NCBI GenBank assembly: GCA_016934675.1
Contig: JAFGSJ010000051.1
Coordinates: 1 to 64,000 of the forward strand
Direction of reading: 5' to 3'
Source of the DNA: a bacterium
Lineage (GTDB): Bacteria > CSSED10-310 > JAFGSJ01
DNA length: 64,000 nucleotides
In this document: in pieces, positions 43,718 to 53,131 of the stretch
How the letters are laid out: each line of letters starts with the position of its first letter
Position numbering within the stretch: the stretch's first letter is position 1
Translations under genes and position numbers: made by a program
The notes under the pieces: generated by a model
Seen by the model: only the letters and a program-made list of their open reading frames with translations
Told to the model about the DNA's origin: nothing
Database searches by the model: none

Positions 43718-44767
43718 ATGGCTGAGATCACGTTTGAACGCCGTTATGACACGGTTGAAATCCTGAATCCTTTAAAGGGATTTGCGCACGAGCGGCAGCA
43801 ACTGGAAATCCGGTGGGACCCTTTGCTTCACCACAGTAGCCTTTACAATTCCGGTATAGAAGCAGGTATTAAGAGTTTTATCGGCGAGGCCGACCGGGCG
43901 ATGCTCGAACGGTTGGCGGCCGAGAGTGCCGGACGATGTTTCTTTTGTCCTGAGCGGATCGAGTCGACCTCCCGTTTCCCCGAGGAATTCATTGCCGGTG
44001 GGCGATTGAAGACGGGAGAGTCGACCCTTTTCCCCAATATTTTTGCCCTCGCCCCGTATCACGCCGTGATGACTGTCAGCCATGCCCACTGGCTGCCGCC
44101 AGGCGGTTTCACTACCCGTTTAATCAGGGACGCCCTCGAGAATGCCTGGAAGTATATTGCCATCGTTTTCGAGACCAATGCCGAGGCTACCTACGCTTCA
44201 CTCAACGCAAACTATCTTTTCCCGGCGGGTGCGAGCGTACTCCATCCTCATTTCCAGGTATTGGTCAGCCACGTTCCCTACAGTTACCAGGAACGGCTTC
44301 TCGATGCTTGCAAGTGTTATCTGAAGGAGAAAGGGAGTGCCTACCATGAGGACCTGCTGGCTATCGAACGACGGACTGGGGAGCGCTACATCGCACAGAA
44401 CGGTAATTGGCATTGGCTGGCCAGCTATGCACCGCTTGCGGCCAACGAGATTGTGGGCATTCACACCGGTAACGGCGATTTTTCCCGGCTGACAAAGGAT
44501 GACCTGGACAACCTGGCCCAGGGGCTCGCAAGCGTGCTCCGCACTTATAGCCACCTGGGTTATTACGCTTTCAACTTCAGCCTCTATTCCCGCCGGACAC
44601 CGGCGAATCGCGACGGTTTCCATAGCCTGATCCGCTGCCTGACCCGTCAGAACCCCTCTCCCAACTACCGAACCGACGATTATTTCTTGCAAAAGGGGCT
44701 CGAGAGCGAGCTGATCCTGACCCGCCCGGAGAATTTAGCCCAGGCGGCACAGCCTTTTTGGAGCTAG
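43718..44767 (+). CDS. GalT-like nucleotidylyltransferase
   Basis: Protein of 349 residues in the galactose-1-phosphate uridylyltransferase/HIT superfamily. Zinc-type Cys pair in RCFFCPERI (74, 77) and the catalytic GASVLHPHFQV (His176-Pro-His178-Phe-Gln180). This matches GalT, which transfers UMP between UDP-glucose and galactose-1-phosphate, but similarity elsewhere is limited, so the exact substrates are unsure. GGAGGGG precedes ATG 43718. Located near galM. Confidence 0.75.
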   Translation: MAEITFERRYDTVEILNPLKGFAHERQQLEIRWDPLLHHSSLYNSGIEAGIKSFIGEADRAMLERLAAESAGRCFFCPERIESTSRFPEEFIAGGRLKTGESTLFPNIFALAPYHAVMTVSHAHWLPPGGFTTRLIRDALENAWKYIAIVFETNAEATYASLNANYLFPAGASVLHPHFQVLVSHVPYSYQERLLDACKCYLKEKGSAYHEDLLAIERRTGERYIAQNGNWHWLASYAPLAANEIVGIHTGNGDFSRLTKDDLDNLAQGLASVLRTYSHLGYYAFNFSLYSRRTPANRDGFHSLIRCLTRQNPSPNYRTDDYFLQKGLESELILTRPENLAQAAQPFWS

Positions 44768-44829
44768 AAAAACTCTTCTGGTATTTGCTTTCCGTTCTTA
44801 TGTTCTGAATGAAAGCACCGATTCGGGAC

Positions 44830-46257
44830 TCATTTTTTCGGGCTGAACAGACTGAACAGGGGAGTCGTAGCAAAAGAGATCATCATGCCCACGGTCCCGG
44901 CTTCGGGAGAAGGTCGTCCGGCAAGATACATACCCAGGCAGACTACCAGGGCCACAATCGAAGATGTGATCGCTCCCAAAGCATTGGTGCGTGACCAGAA
45001 CAATCCCCATAGAAACGGACCCAGAAAAATAGCCCCGATCGCTCCCCAGGAAATGCCCAGGATTGAGACAATCGTCGCCGGCCTGAAGTAGGCAAATATG
45101 ACTGAGAGCAGGATGAATACTACGCTCAGAACACGCATCAGTCGGGTCAGGTTGCGATCGGAAATGCCCGGATTGATAAAACCGGCCACGAGGTCCTTGG
45201 CTACGGACGAACTCGAAATAAGGACCAGGGCGGCGAGTGTCGACATCGAGGCTGACAGAATCAGTAACAGGATGAAAATGATCAACGAGGGGGATACTGC
45301 CTTGGCGATGAGTTCAGGGACCAGGGCGTCGAAAATGGGTGAACCGTCTTTGAACGCTCCCAGCGAGTTTTCAGGAGTGAGGAGTAATCTCGAGAAAGCG
45401 CCTGCAAAATAGGCAATGGTCGAGAGTATGATCGCGAATGCGGTCGAAATCCACATACCGGCCTTGATCGCTTTTTGGTCCCTGATCGCGTAGAATTTCT
45501 GGACCAGTTGGGGCATGGCGAAAGGGGCAATCGAGGTCAAAAACACCAGGCAGAAAAGTGGCCACCAACCGGGAGGGCCAACCAGCCCCGTAAGCCGGGG
45601 ATCGACTGCCGTCAACCGGGCAGTAGCATCGACCAAGCCACCCGCTTTATCCAGTACACTCCACAGGAACACAGCCCCTCCGGCCAACATCAGGAAACCG
45701 AAGAACACATCGATCATGGTCATTGATTTATAACCACCGAGGACCATGTAAACCGCCGTGAAAAGGCCCATGAAGGCCAGTGCATGCCAGAATTCGGTCC
45801 CGAAATTGAGCTGAAACAGATACGATAACCCAATAAAGACCGCAGCTGAATACGGGATGAAGAAAAGAAAAATCGAGGATGAGGAAAAAAATTTGAGGAA
45901 ACGGCTGTGATATCGGAGTTCAAGATATTCGGACATGGTACTGATCCCCAGTTCCTGCGACATCTGCTTGACCCGTGCACCGAGCACCCACCAGACCAAC
46001 AAGGTCCCGACCAGGGCATTGCCTACCGCAATCCATAAGCCCGAATAGCCGAACTGCCAGCCGATCTTACCGGAAAAACCAATAAATAATACAGCGGAAA
46101 AATAGGCCGCACCATACGTAAAGGCCGTCATCCAGGGCCCGATGTTACCCCCTCCCAAGAAAAACTCATGAAATGTACTGGTCTTTTTGCTGCGAACGAT
46201 ACCTATGATAACAATGGTCAGGACGTACGCGGTCAGAACCGCAATTTTCAGGGTCAT
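44830..46257 (-). CDS. Sodium:solute symporter (SSS family)
   Basis: Inner-membrane transporter of 475 residues with about 13 helices (GYSGLWIAVGNALVG, GGYKSMTMIDVFFGFLMLAGG, APFAMPQLVQKFYAIRDQKA are SSS signatures). Takes up a small solute with Na+; the substrate (sugar, proline, pantothenate or other) cannot be told. It follows the porin gene with an ATGA overlap, so both are one transcript: porin across the outer membrane, symporter across the inner. Confidence 0.9.
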   Translation of the reverse strand: MTLKIAVLTAYVLTIVIIGIVRSKKTSTFHEFFLGGGNIGPWMTAFTYGAAYFSAVLFIGFSGKIGWQFGYSGLWIAVGNALVGTLLVWWVLGARVKQMSQELGISTMSEYLELRYHSRFLKFFSSSSIFLFFIPYSAAVFIGLSYLFQLNFGTEFWHALAFMGLFTAVYMVLGGYKSMTMIDVFFGFLMLAGGAVFLWSVLDKAGGLVDATARLTAVDPRLTGLVGPPGWWPLFCLVFLTSIAPFAMPQLVQKFYAIRDQKAIKAGMWISTAFAIILSTIAYFAGAFSRLLLTPENSLGAFKDGSPIFDALVPELIAKAVSPSLIIFILLLILSASMSTLAALVLISSSSVAKDLVAGFINPGISDRNLTRLMRVLSVVFILLSVIFAYFRPATIVSILGISWGAIGAIFLGPFLWGLFWSRTNALGAITSSIVALVVCLGMYLAGRPSPEAGTVGMMISFATTPLFSLFSPKK

Positions 46258-47585
46258 GGATTATCTCCTTGAAAACGTATGGATAATTGGTATTGAATCC
46301 AATTATAGGGGTCCGCTTCAGCCTGGTAGAAATCATCCGGAGAAAAATATTCCCAGATGAAACGACCGGAAAAATCGGGACCGAGTTCATGATCGAAACA
46401 CAGCCTGGCCAGATCACCCCTGTTGTGCCCATCACCACTGAGCAGATCGGAAGAGGCTGTCTTCTCGGGAGCAAACAGGCGATACCAGGACAAACTCAGT
46501 CTTGTTTTTTCGAATGGCTTAAAGAAAAGCTGGGCATAGATCGAACTTATATTACTCCAATCAGCTACCCTGCTTTCCCGTATCTGGAGGTAAATGAAAG
46601 AATCACTCCACTTCGGCCAACGACTGAATGCCGCGTCCCAGCCTTCATAGCGGGATGTAGACGTGTTGTCGCCACTGAGATAATAACCGCCCAGGATCAT
46701 CTGGACCGGCAAAGGAAAGGACCAATTCGCCTTGTAGTCCAAGTGAAAATAGCCGCCCAGACCCCGACGTTCCTCGTCGTCCAACGAGCCCTGCTGGATA
46801 GCTGCTTCCGTTGTCAGGGCCAATTTAGACAGAAACGGTTGGACCAAACGACCACCCAGAATGTTCAATGAACCTTCAGGCAATGTGTCGGTCTCGAACG
46901 TGTCCTTGCGGATTAAATACGCTTCCAGACCGGTCTTGTTCATACGTCCGCTGTAATATATTCCGTAACCCTGCTCATCCTGTTCGACCATCGGTTGCTC
47001 CTTATCATTCATGACCGGGAGCACTGTATCGGTCCGTGGTTGACGCACGTAGAAGAAAATCAGCGTGCCCTCTTTCTGAAGAACATAATCGACCCGAATA
47101 CCGTTGAAATAACCCGAACGGGAACCATCCAGAGGACCACCATCCATGATCAGGAAACCTTCGCCCATCATCATATCCTGGCGACCCACGCTGAAAGACA
47201 ACGGTAACTGCCCGGGATTCTTCCAATTGAGAACGAGCTGATCAATAAACACTTCATGAAAAGTGAAATCACTGTCCTGCTTCGGGTCTCTTTTCGGGGC
47301 AAGATAATAACGGGATTCATTGGTCAAACGCAGATCGAACCCCAACGATTCTCGAGGCAACCACTGCAATCCCACACTGCTGCGAAAACGAATATAGCTC
47401 GTGCTGTCCGGAGTATCCTCGTCCAAACTCATGGTATTGTCCCAACTCTCCTGACGAATCCGCTCCCAGAAGTAAAACCTGAAACCGGATGCTGAGCTGG
47501 TGCTCTCCTCCGCTCTAGCTGCAACCCAGCCTGTCCCCATGATCGAGGCAAGCAATACAAACCAGATAGTGACTGATCTGATCAT
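46254..47585 (-). CDS. Alginate-export-like outer-membrane porin
   Basis: Outer-membrane barrel of 443 residues with signal peptide (MIRSVTIWFVLLASIMGTGW, cleavage near ARAEE). The mature part resembles the alginate_exp domain (FRFYFWERIRQESWDN, WLPRESLGFDLRLTNESRYY, SFSVGRQDMMMGEGFLI), and ends YQLSIRFQGDNP. Most likely a substrate-specific porin for the symporter encoded just after it. GGAGG precedes the ATG. Confidence 0.85.
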   Translation of the reverse strand: MIRSVTIWFVLLASIMGTGWVAARAEESTSSASGFRFYFWERIRQESWDNTMSLDEDTPDSTSYIRFRSSVGLQWLPRESLGFDLRLTNESRYYLAPKRDPKQDSDFTFHEVFIDQLVLNWKNPGQLPLSFSVGRQDMMMGEGFLIMDGGPLDGSRSGYFNGIRVDYVLQKEGTLIFFYVRQPRTDTVLPVMNDKEQPMVEQDEQGYGIYYSGRMNKTGLEAYLIRKDTFETDTLPEGSLNILGGRLVQPFLSKLALTTEAAIQQGSLDDEERRGLGGYFHLDYKANWSFPLPVQMILGGYYLSGDNTSTSRYEGWDAAFSRWPKWSDSFIYLQIRESRVADWSNISSIYAQLFFKPFEKTRLSLSWYRLFAPEKTASSDLLSGDGHNRGDLARLCFDHELGPDFSGRFIWEYFSPDDFYQAEADPYNWIQYQLSIRFQGDNP

Positions 47586-47821
47586 TGTTCGTCGTCCTCC
47601 GCGTGTCTCTTGCTGAGATAGTGTTTATCAGAACTCTCCGAAACAGGATTTCATCACCATATCGCAAAATTCGTAAAATGACAAGCCGATTCGAGAACTC
47701 CTCAGGTCCTTGTTATTCTCACCCTGGAATTCTTCCATTACTATTTATGTGTTCAACGCTATAGTCATAATGATGAGACCGATTATGCTCAACCACATAA
47801 AAAGGGTCACTGTTGTGCCTG

Positions 47822-48241
47822 TTATTCAACTGTCTTGTTTGAACGAAATTCTGGATAGAATTTCGTTTCACATTCCGGACAAAGCCCATGACTGAATTCA
47901 GCCTCCGACCTGTCCCGGATGTACACCTCGATATGATGCCAGGAACCTTTATCATCCTTAATTCTTTTGCATGAACCACAGATGGGCAATATACCTTCAA
48001 GAGATTTCATTTGATAAAACAACTTCATGGTCATTCTGATGATCATGGTCCCGAAGAGAATGATAATGACACTCTCGAATAATGCTTCCTTCCAGTTTAT
48101 TGGTGTTGGCGTCGCCTTAACTATTGAACCAGGCATATCAATGATTTCATCAAGCCAAATAATTGCTATGGCAAAGACAAATAACAATGCTTCATATATG
48201 ACTATTCGCTTGGAAACATCCGTTTTTCCCGGCTTTTTCAT
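47822..48241 (-). CDS. Small membrane protein with ILPICGSCK zinc-like tail
   Basis: Protein of 139 residues with two helices (IVIYEALLFVFAIAIIWLD, ALFESVIIILFGTMIIR). The C-terminal 60 residues carry the conserved LEGILPICGSCKRIKDD...SHGLCPEC pattern known from the tails of many PAS/GAF signalling proteins. Four Cys could bind zinc. Here it has no sensor, kinase or receiver domain. Function unknown. Confidence 0.75.
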   Translation of the reverse strand: MKKPGKTDVSKRIVIYEALLFVFAIAIIWLDEIIDMPGSIVKATPTPINWKEALFESVIIILFGTMIIRMTMKLFYQMKSLEGILPICGSCKRIKDDKGSWHHIEVYIRDRSEAEFSHGLCPECETKFYPEFRSNKTVE

Positions 48242-48772
48242 TTCTCACCCCAATTCCTCATCGGCACGACAAGCAGTTAAGACGAAATATGATTACAATT
48301 AAGCATTTTTCTTCAATTACTAACGTATTCTCAAGTATTAGGATCAGTTCAATAAGAGTTAAATCATAGCTTGACTGAGCGTGACCAGAAATGTGCATTG
48401 TCGTTTCTCTTATCAAAATTCATGCCAAAAGTGAGTCAAGACAGGAATGCTTGATTGGCAAGGCCTTTTACGAAACAGTGTCAGTGGTGAGTGGGCGAAA
48501 AGCGCAATTTTTGTGAGCAAATGTGCTAAAAAGTTGCGCTTTTCGCGAAAACATGTCCGGGATTAGCTAGCAAGTTCTGCGTTCGATCCTACTCACGGGC
48601 AGAATATTGTCGAGAGTCTTGAGGAATGTCTTTACACTTCATAAAAAGACGGAGCTCAACAAATTGTGACCTGAATGCAGACATGTGTACAGACTGGTAC
48701 AATTGCTCGAATTCACCCTTCGGATGGGTGTTGATTCAAATGAGTTTACGATGAGCAGAAGCACAATCAGCC
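48242..48772. other. Intergenic region with hairpin
   Basis: 531 bp between two same-strand genes. Contains an imperfect long hairpin (48496-48545). I see no gene, tRNA or IS end. Confidence 0.4.
48496..48545. repeat. Inverted repeat, 12-bp perfect arms
   Basis: CGAAAAGCGCAA (48496-48507) and TTGCGCTTTTCG (48534-48545). A T5/A5 pair inside, offset by one bulged G, can lengthen the stem to 17 bp. No T-run on either side. Confidence 0.6.
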
Positions 48773-49762
48773 TCAGGGGCAGACCCCCACTTCCTGAGGC
48801 AAACATTGACTCAAGCCCACAGGGCGTTCAACGCCATCAGAGTCAATCCCATAGGATCCCTCATTAACAGTGTTGTTTGGAACGACGAGATAGTAGCGAT
48901 CGCCGCTGGCGGGGGTGATGAATGCCCCCGTGCTCCCCGAAGTGGTACAAATCTTGGACGTATGACTGGTGAAATTACCGATCAAACCCTCATAGACCTC
49001 ATAGTCAGTATCGGCAGTGAGGCAGGAGGCACTCCAAGCGAGGATCAGATTACTTGTGCCATATTTTTCAAGGGTCAGTGGAATACCGGGTACATCGTTG
49101 CCATTGGGTATTTTACCGGCCGGATTGGTCGAGCCGCCATTTGCGCAGTAAATGACATAGAAAACCCAGTCGCCGCTGATGCCGAGCGAGCAGGCATTAT
49201 ACCAGCCCCCCGGAATGGCATAGACCAGGTTCTTACCGCTCTGACAGCCGTTTCCATCGTGGACAGTCGAGGGAGCGTAGGGGTCGCCCACGTTATCATT
49301 ATAAAATTCAAGGGTGACCGAAAATGGTCCGGAGTCGATGATGACTTCACCAGGAAGCGGTTCCAGATCGAACTCATTAATGGCTCCATCGGTGAGTACG
49401 GGACCGTCCAGGGAGAAGATCGGGCTCCCCGGATCGGGTAACCCAGCGCCATAGATATGGATGCTCTGCTCGAGCGAGTCAGGTGCACCGCCCATCTGTG
49501 AGCCCCAACCGATCCCGATCCGTAGAATCTCGATCGGATAATGAGCGGCCGGTGCTTCCAGGACTACACCTGCCTCCTCACCCGCAACAAAGCAGGGACA
49601 GACTACCTGCCCGACCCCGGTGTAATTCTGGAGCGTATACTCCTCCTCACATTGTCCGGACACTCCTGTGCTCGATCCTATCAGGAAGAACAGGAAGAGA
49701 AGGGGCACACAGGAGTGAAGTGACAGCAGAATCCTTTGTACTAAAAAATGCAGTCGACACAT
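48773..49762 (-). CDS. Secreted protein, unknown function
   Basis: Protein of 329 residues with a signal peptide (hydrophobic run VPLLFLFFLIGSSTGVSG). The mature part is rich in Gly, Ser, Asn and Cys, and its N-terminal half is beta-sandwich-like. It ends without anchor. I do not recognise a domain. ATG 49762 is preceded by AAAGGGGG. A TATAAT box on the minus strand (49813-49808) about 46 bp upstream is a possible -10. Confidence 0.7.
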   Translation of the reverse strand: MCRLHFLVQRILLSLHSCVPLLFLFFLIGSSTGVSGQCEEEYTLQNYTGVGQVVCPCFVAGEEAGVVLEAPAAHYPIEILRIGIGWGSQMGGAPDSLEQSIHIYGAGLPDPGSPIFSLDGPVLTDGAINEFDLEPLPGEVIIDSGPFSVTLEFYNDNVGDPYAPSTVHDGNGCQSGKNLVYAIPGGWYNACSLGISGDWVFYVIYCANGGSTNPAGKIPNGNDVPGIPLTLEKYGTSNLILAWSASCLTADTDYEVYEGLIGNFTSHTSKICTTSGSTGAFITPASGDRYYLVVPNNTVNEGSYGIDSDGVERPVGLSQCLPQEVGVCP

Positions 49763-49890
49763 ATTTCCCCCTTTCATTGTGGTGGAGAATGACCACCTGC
49801 ATTTTCCATTATACACCATATAAGAAAGAAATATCGAAAATTTTTATAAAGGAATCAGGATCATTGCAGAATTTTTGGACATCACTCCCT

Positions 49891-49920
49891 TTGGACATTT
49901 TTCTATTTTTAGGGTATGCT
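49891..49920 (+). promoter_or_regulatory. Promoter candidate for Ser/Thr kinase
   Basis: TTGGAC (49891-49896), an 18-base spacer and TATGCT (49915-49920), 50 bp upstream of the start. Confidence 0.4.
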
Positions 49921-49970
49921 TCGAAAGAGGTGCGAGCTATTTCTAACAGGAATTCAAGAAAAGAGTGCAC

Positions 49971-51362
49971 ATGAGCTTACCCGATAATGAACGAGAAAAG
50001 GGACAAAAACTGTCCTCTGAAGCTGAGGCATTGAGCCAAGTACTCGCCCTTCCTGCAGAACAATACCGGGTCAAAGCCATGCTGGGAAAGGGGGCATTCG
50101 CGGAAACATACCTGGCTGAAGACAAGCATGGTCAACGTCAGGTGGCCGTGAAAGTGTTTCATCCCCCTCTGGTCGACACCTGGAAATCGTATGAATTGTT
50201 CGAACGGGAAGTGGCCATTCTCAAGGCCCTGGACCATCCCGGGATTCCCGAGATCTACGATTATTTTGAGGTGTCGGAGCCGAGCCGCTCGGCCTATCTG
50301 ATCATGGAATATCTCGAGGGTGAGACGCTGGCGGGGATGATCGAACGAAAGCAGACCCTTGATCCACAAACGAGCATCGATGTTTTTACCAGGCTACTCG
50401 ACATAGTGGAGTATCTGCATGGACGAACTCCCCCCGTGCTTCATCGGGACATCAAGCCAGCCAATATCATTATCAGGAAAACAGGCATGCCGGCCCTGAT
50501 CGATTTCGGGTCGGTCCGGGTGGTTTTTCAGAAACCCGATGAAAAAAGTTCGACCATAATCGGCACTCATGGTTACATGCCCTATGAGCAATATTTAGGT
50601 CAGGCCAGCCCCTCGAGCGATCTGTATGCCCTGGCCGCCACGTTTCTGGAAGTCCTGACCGGTCGGCCTCCGGCTGAATTCCTCAGCAGTAAGGGTGTTA
50701 TCGAAGTGCCCGATGGCCTTACCTGCGGTCCCCACTTCGCAGGCATTCTCAAGAAAATGCTGGCTCATGCCATGGACCAGAGATTTCAATCGGTGGCCGA
50801 AGTCCGGCGGGCCCTGTACGCTCCGCTGCTCAAACCCACTGAGGCCGTCAGCCTGACCGCTCTTCCGGCTGAAACGGCTCTGACCATACCTGCGGGTCCC
50901 CGTGCAATCGAAGGGCAACTCGAAACGTTTTACGAGCAATGTGTCGGTTCGTTCGGCAAGTATATGACCATAGGCACTGACGGTAATTTCCCGCCTGAAA
51001 TGGGTCCGGGGCAGTGGACCGTTATTGCCATTTCCTCGATCATGACTGCCGGTATCCTCCCCCTTGTGGAATGGAAATCGTACAAAAAGCTCAAACGCAA
51101 TGTTACGCGGTTCTTTACCCAAGGAACATTGGCCCTCGGACGAGTGCAGAAAACGGTTTCAGGAAGATCGAATTACTCGGGGGCGCGGGTCTACCATGTC
51201 CTCTACAGTTTTGAAGTCGAGGGCAGGGAAATCCGGGCTTCAGGCGACCTTCGCCCTAAAATGGCCCAATTCTGGAAGGAGGGCACGCCGGTCTACGTCC
51301 TCTATATGCCCGAGGACCCGGCACAGAGTATTATCATCGGTGAGGTGACCGACCAGCACTGA
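49971..51362 (+). CDS. Membrane-tailed Ser/Thr protein kinase
   Basis: Hanks-type kinase of 463 residues. Gly loop LGKGAFAETYL, catalytic Lys61 in VAVKVF, HRDIKPAN with D160, and DFG with D178 are all intact. Kinase domain about 32-290, then a linker, one transmembrane helix (about 345-365, IAISSIMTAGILPLVEW) and a C-terminal domain of about 90 residues on the other side (YHVLYSFEVEGREIRASGD), resembling DUF3592. GTG 49965 or ATG 49971 may start it. Targets are unknown. It is convergent with the following lipoprotein, 3 bp apart. Confidence 0.9.
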   Translation: MSLPDNEREKGQKLSSEAEALSQVLALPAEQYRVKAMLGKGAFAETYLAEDKHGQRQVAVKVFHPPLVDTWKSYELFEREVAILKALDHPGIPEIYDYFEVSEPSRSAYLIMEYLEGETLAGMIERKQTLDPQTSIDVFTRLLDIVEYLHGRTPPVLHRDIKPANIIIRKTGMPALIDFGSVRVVFQKPDEKSSTIIGTHGYMPYEQYLGQASPSSDLYALAATFLEVLTGRPPAEFLSSKGVIEVPDGLTCGPHFAGILKKMLAHAMDQRFQSVAEVRRALYAPLLKPTEAVSLTALPAETALTIPAGPRAIEGQLETFYEQCVGSFGKYMTIGTDGNFPPEMGPGQWTVIAISSIMTAGILPLVEWKSYKKLKRNVTRFFTQGTLALGRVQKTVSGRSNYSGARVYHVLYSFEVEGREIRASGDLRPKMAQFWKEGTPVYVLYMPEDPAQSIIIGEVTDQH

Positions 51363-51365
51363 ATC

Positions 51366-52676
51366 CTAATAATAACCCTGGCTGTCCGTCTTCAACAAAA
51401 CGATGTCGTAGTCCATATACGCGTAATAAGTATCATGTTTCTGGCATGCCCCACCGAAAATAAAACCCTTGTTATTCTCGAGTTCCTGGACGGAGCCGAG
51501 GCTGGATGTATAAAACTCGTCAAGACTGAGACTCCATTGCATCCTCCCCAGGGCGTCTCGTTTATAATAACAGGCTATTTGCCTAGTACTAATGTAACTA
51601 GATTCAAGCTCTTTCCCGGCAATTACATATCCTCCGTCCGAGGTCTGGATGATATCTCCAAACCATGCTGAGCTTTGCCTGCCGCGAATTTCCTGGACCC
51701 ATTCCTGATTGCCATCGCTGTCTATTTTCAGCAGGTATATGATTGAACCGTTTTCATATTTTTCTGCTCCGATAATAAACCCGCCGTCATCAGTCCGCTG
51801 TATCCGCCTACCATCAAAATAGCGGTACGATGAATCATCATGACAGGGATTACCATACAGTCGACTCCATTGCTCATTGCCCTCTGCATCGGTTTTCATG
51901 ACCAGGATATTCCGTTCGTAACCAGATTCAATCTGGGTCCCGGTGAATATCAACCCACCCTCATGACTGGTTGTTACTGCACTGAGTAATGCATCGTCAC
52001 CCTTGCTCATTTTCCGTTCCCAGAGCTTTTCTCCATTCGCGTTAATCTTGAAAAAGAAAATCTTCGTGGGGTAACCGTTATCGTGTCCAGCCAGAACGTA
52101 GCCGCCATCCTCTGTCCCAACCATGCTGTAGATGATGCTATCATGGCGGAATGGATAGACATTGAAATAAATCTCGACCCCATCCGCATCGGTCTTTAGG
52201 ATGAAAGCATTAACTTTATATTTGGATTGATTGCCGCACATGACAATTTCCTGAGTATCCTCAATCAGCACCATTTCTTCAACTCTCAATTTCGCAGAGT
52301 CACTGCTCCATTCCCGTTTCCACACGAGCTGCCCGTATCTGTCGACACGCAGTAGCAGCAGTTGTGAAAAAACGTCGTCATGACCATCTTCAAAGAAACG
52401 ATTTCCGCAGATAATATAGCCTCCGTCCGGTGTCTGCCTGACACGAGTCGCACTTTCATGATAACAGTCATCACCGAACGTCTTAAGAAATGTTTCCGGG
52501 GCTGGCAATGCTTCAACCGTCGTATTGACACTGTCCTCGGACATTAGAAGAGCAGAAGTCGTCGCCCTCTCGCCAAGCTCCTCATTACTCCAGTCACACC
52601 CTGACCACAACCAGCAAAGAAGCAGCAGTGCCATCATCACGCCGAACACATGAATAATACTGTCTCTATCGGACAT
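51366..52676 (-). CDS. Beta-propeller-like lipoprotein
   Basis: Lipoprotein of 436 residues. Signal peptide with lipobox LWSGC. The mature part contains about seven repeats of the type TPDGGYIICG...LLRVDRYGQLVWKRE, TEDGGYVLAGH, TDDGGFIIGAE, which suggest a seven-blade propeller. Such proteins bind ligands at the surface. AGGAGG precedes the ATG. A 17-bp palindrome lies about 212 bp upstream (52888-52904), also seen upstream of the 799-residue lipoprotein. Confidence 0.8.
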   Translation of the reverse strand: MSDRDSIIHVFGVMMALLLLCWLWSGCDWSNEELGERATTSALLMSEDSVNTTVEALPAPETFLKTFGDDCYHESATRVRQTPDGGYIICGNRFFEDGHDDVFSQLLLLRVDRYGQLVWKREWSSDSAKLRVEEMVLIEDTQEIVMCGNQSKYKVNAFILKTDADGVEIYFNVYPFRHDSIIYSMVGTEDGGYVLAGHDNGYPTKIFFFKINANGEKLWERKMSKGDDALLSAVTTSHEGGLIFTGTQIESGYERNILVMKTDAEGNEQWSRLYGNPCHDDSSYRYFDGRRIQRTDDGGFIIGAEKYENGSIIYLLKIDSDGNQEWVQEIRGRQSSAWFGDIIQTSDGGYVIAGKELESSYISTRQIACYYKRDALGRMQWSLSLDEFYTSSLGSVQELENNKGFIFGGACQKHDTYYAYMDYDIVLLKTDSQGYY

Positions 52677-53131
52677 CGTTTTTCCTCCTAGAAATCAATT
52701 GATTGAACAGCGTACCCAAACAGCTCAAGTTGCAAATATCTCGCCATATATCAACAGGAGATCGAGGTTGCGTTGACGAAGAGACGATTAACGGAGAAAA
52801 TGGCTCAGTTGCTCGTCCTGCACATGACTTTCGTTGAGTGATGTTCCAGGATACCGCAGAAGTCATCTGTTTAAAAATGGTGCAGCGTGTTCATAAAGTG
52901 AACATCTACTTGTGGGGTGTGAAAAAAGAGGATAGCCCGTGTTTTTTCCCCTTGCTTAATCGCACGATGTGAATTGTTCTGATTTCCGAGTACGGGAAGT
53001 ATTAGACTTATGTGTGAGAGTCGTAGTTGTAGGGAAATAAGAAGAGTGCATACTGCCTTGATATGAACTGAAACAAGATGTTCGGCACACGGTGTAGCTT
53101 CAAAAGAAAGAGCAGAAGCAGAGGTATCCTT
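52677..53131. other. Intergenic region with palindrome
   Basis: 455 bp upstream of the propeller lipoprotein (minus) and downstream of the S9 peptidase. It holds the palindrome at 52888-52904. No gene seen. Confidence 0.4.
52888..52904. promoter_or_regulatory. Palindromic operator candidate, copy 1
   Basis: TGTTCATAAAGTGAACA: six-base arms TGTTCA/TGAACA around TAAAG. Identical 17-mer at 56285-56301. Each copy lies about 200 bp upstream of a large lipoprotein gene, so a dimeric regulator is a reasonable guess. Confidence 0.55.

Noticed and set aside
48541-48605. A T-loop-like GTTCGATCC string suggesting a tRNA
   Set aside because: The flanking bases do not pair to a T-stem and no acceptor or anticodon arm is present.
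48806-49441. Plus-strand ORF of 211 codons opposite the secreted protein
   Set aside because: The minus-strand gene has a signal peptide and ribosome site; the antisense frame has neither.
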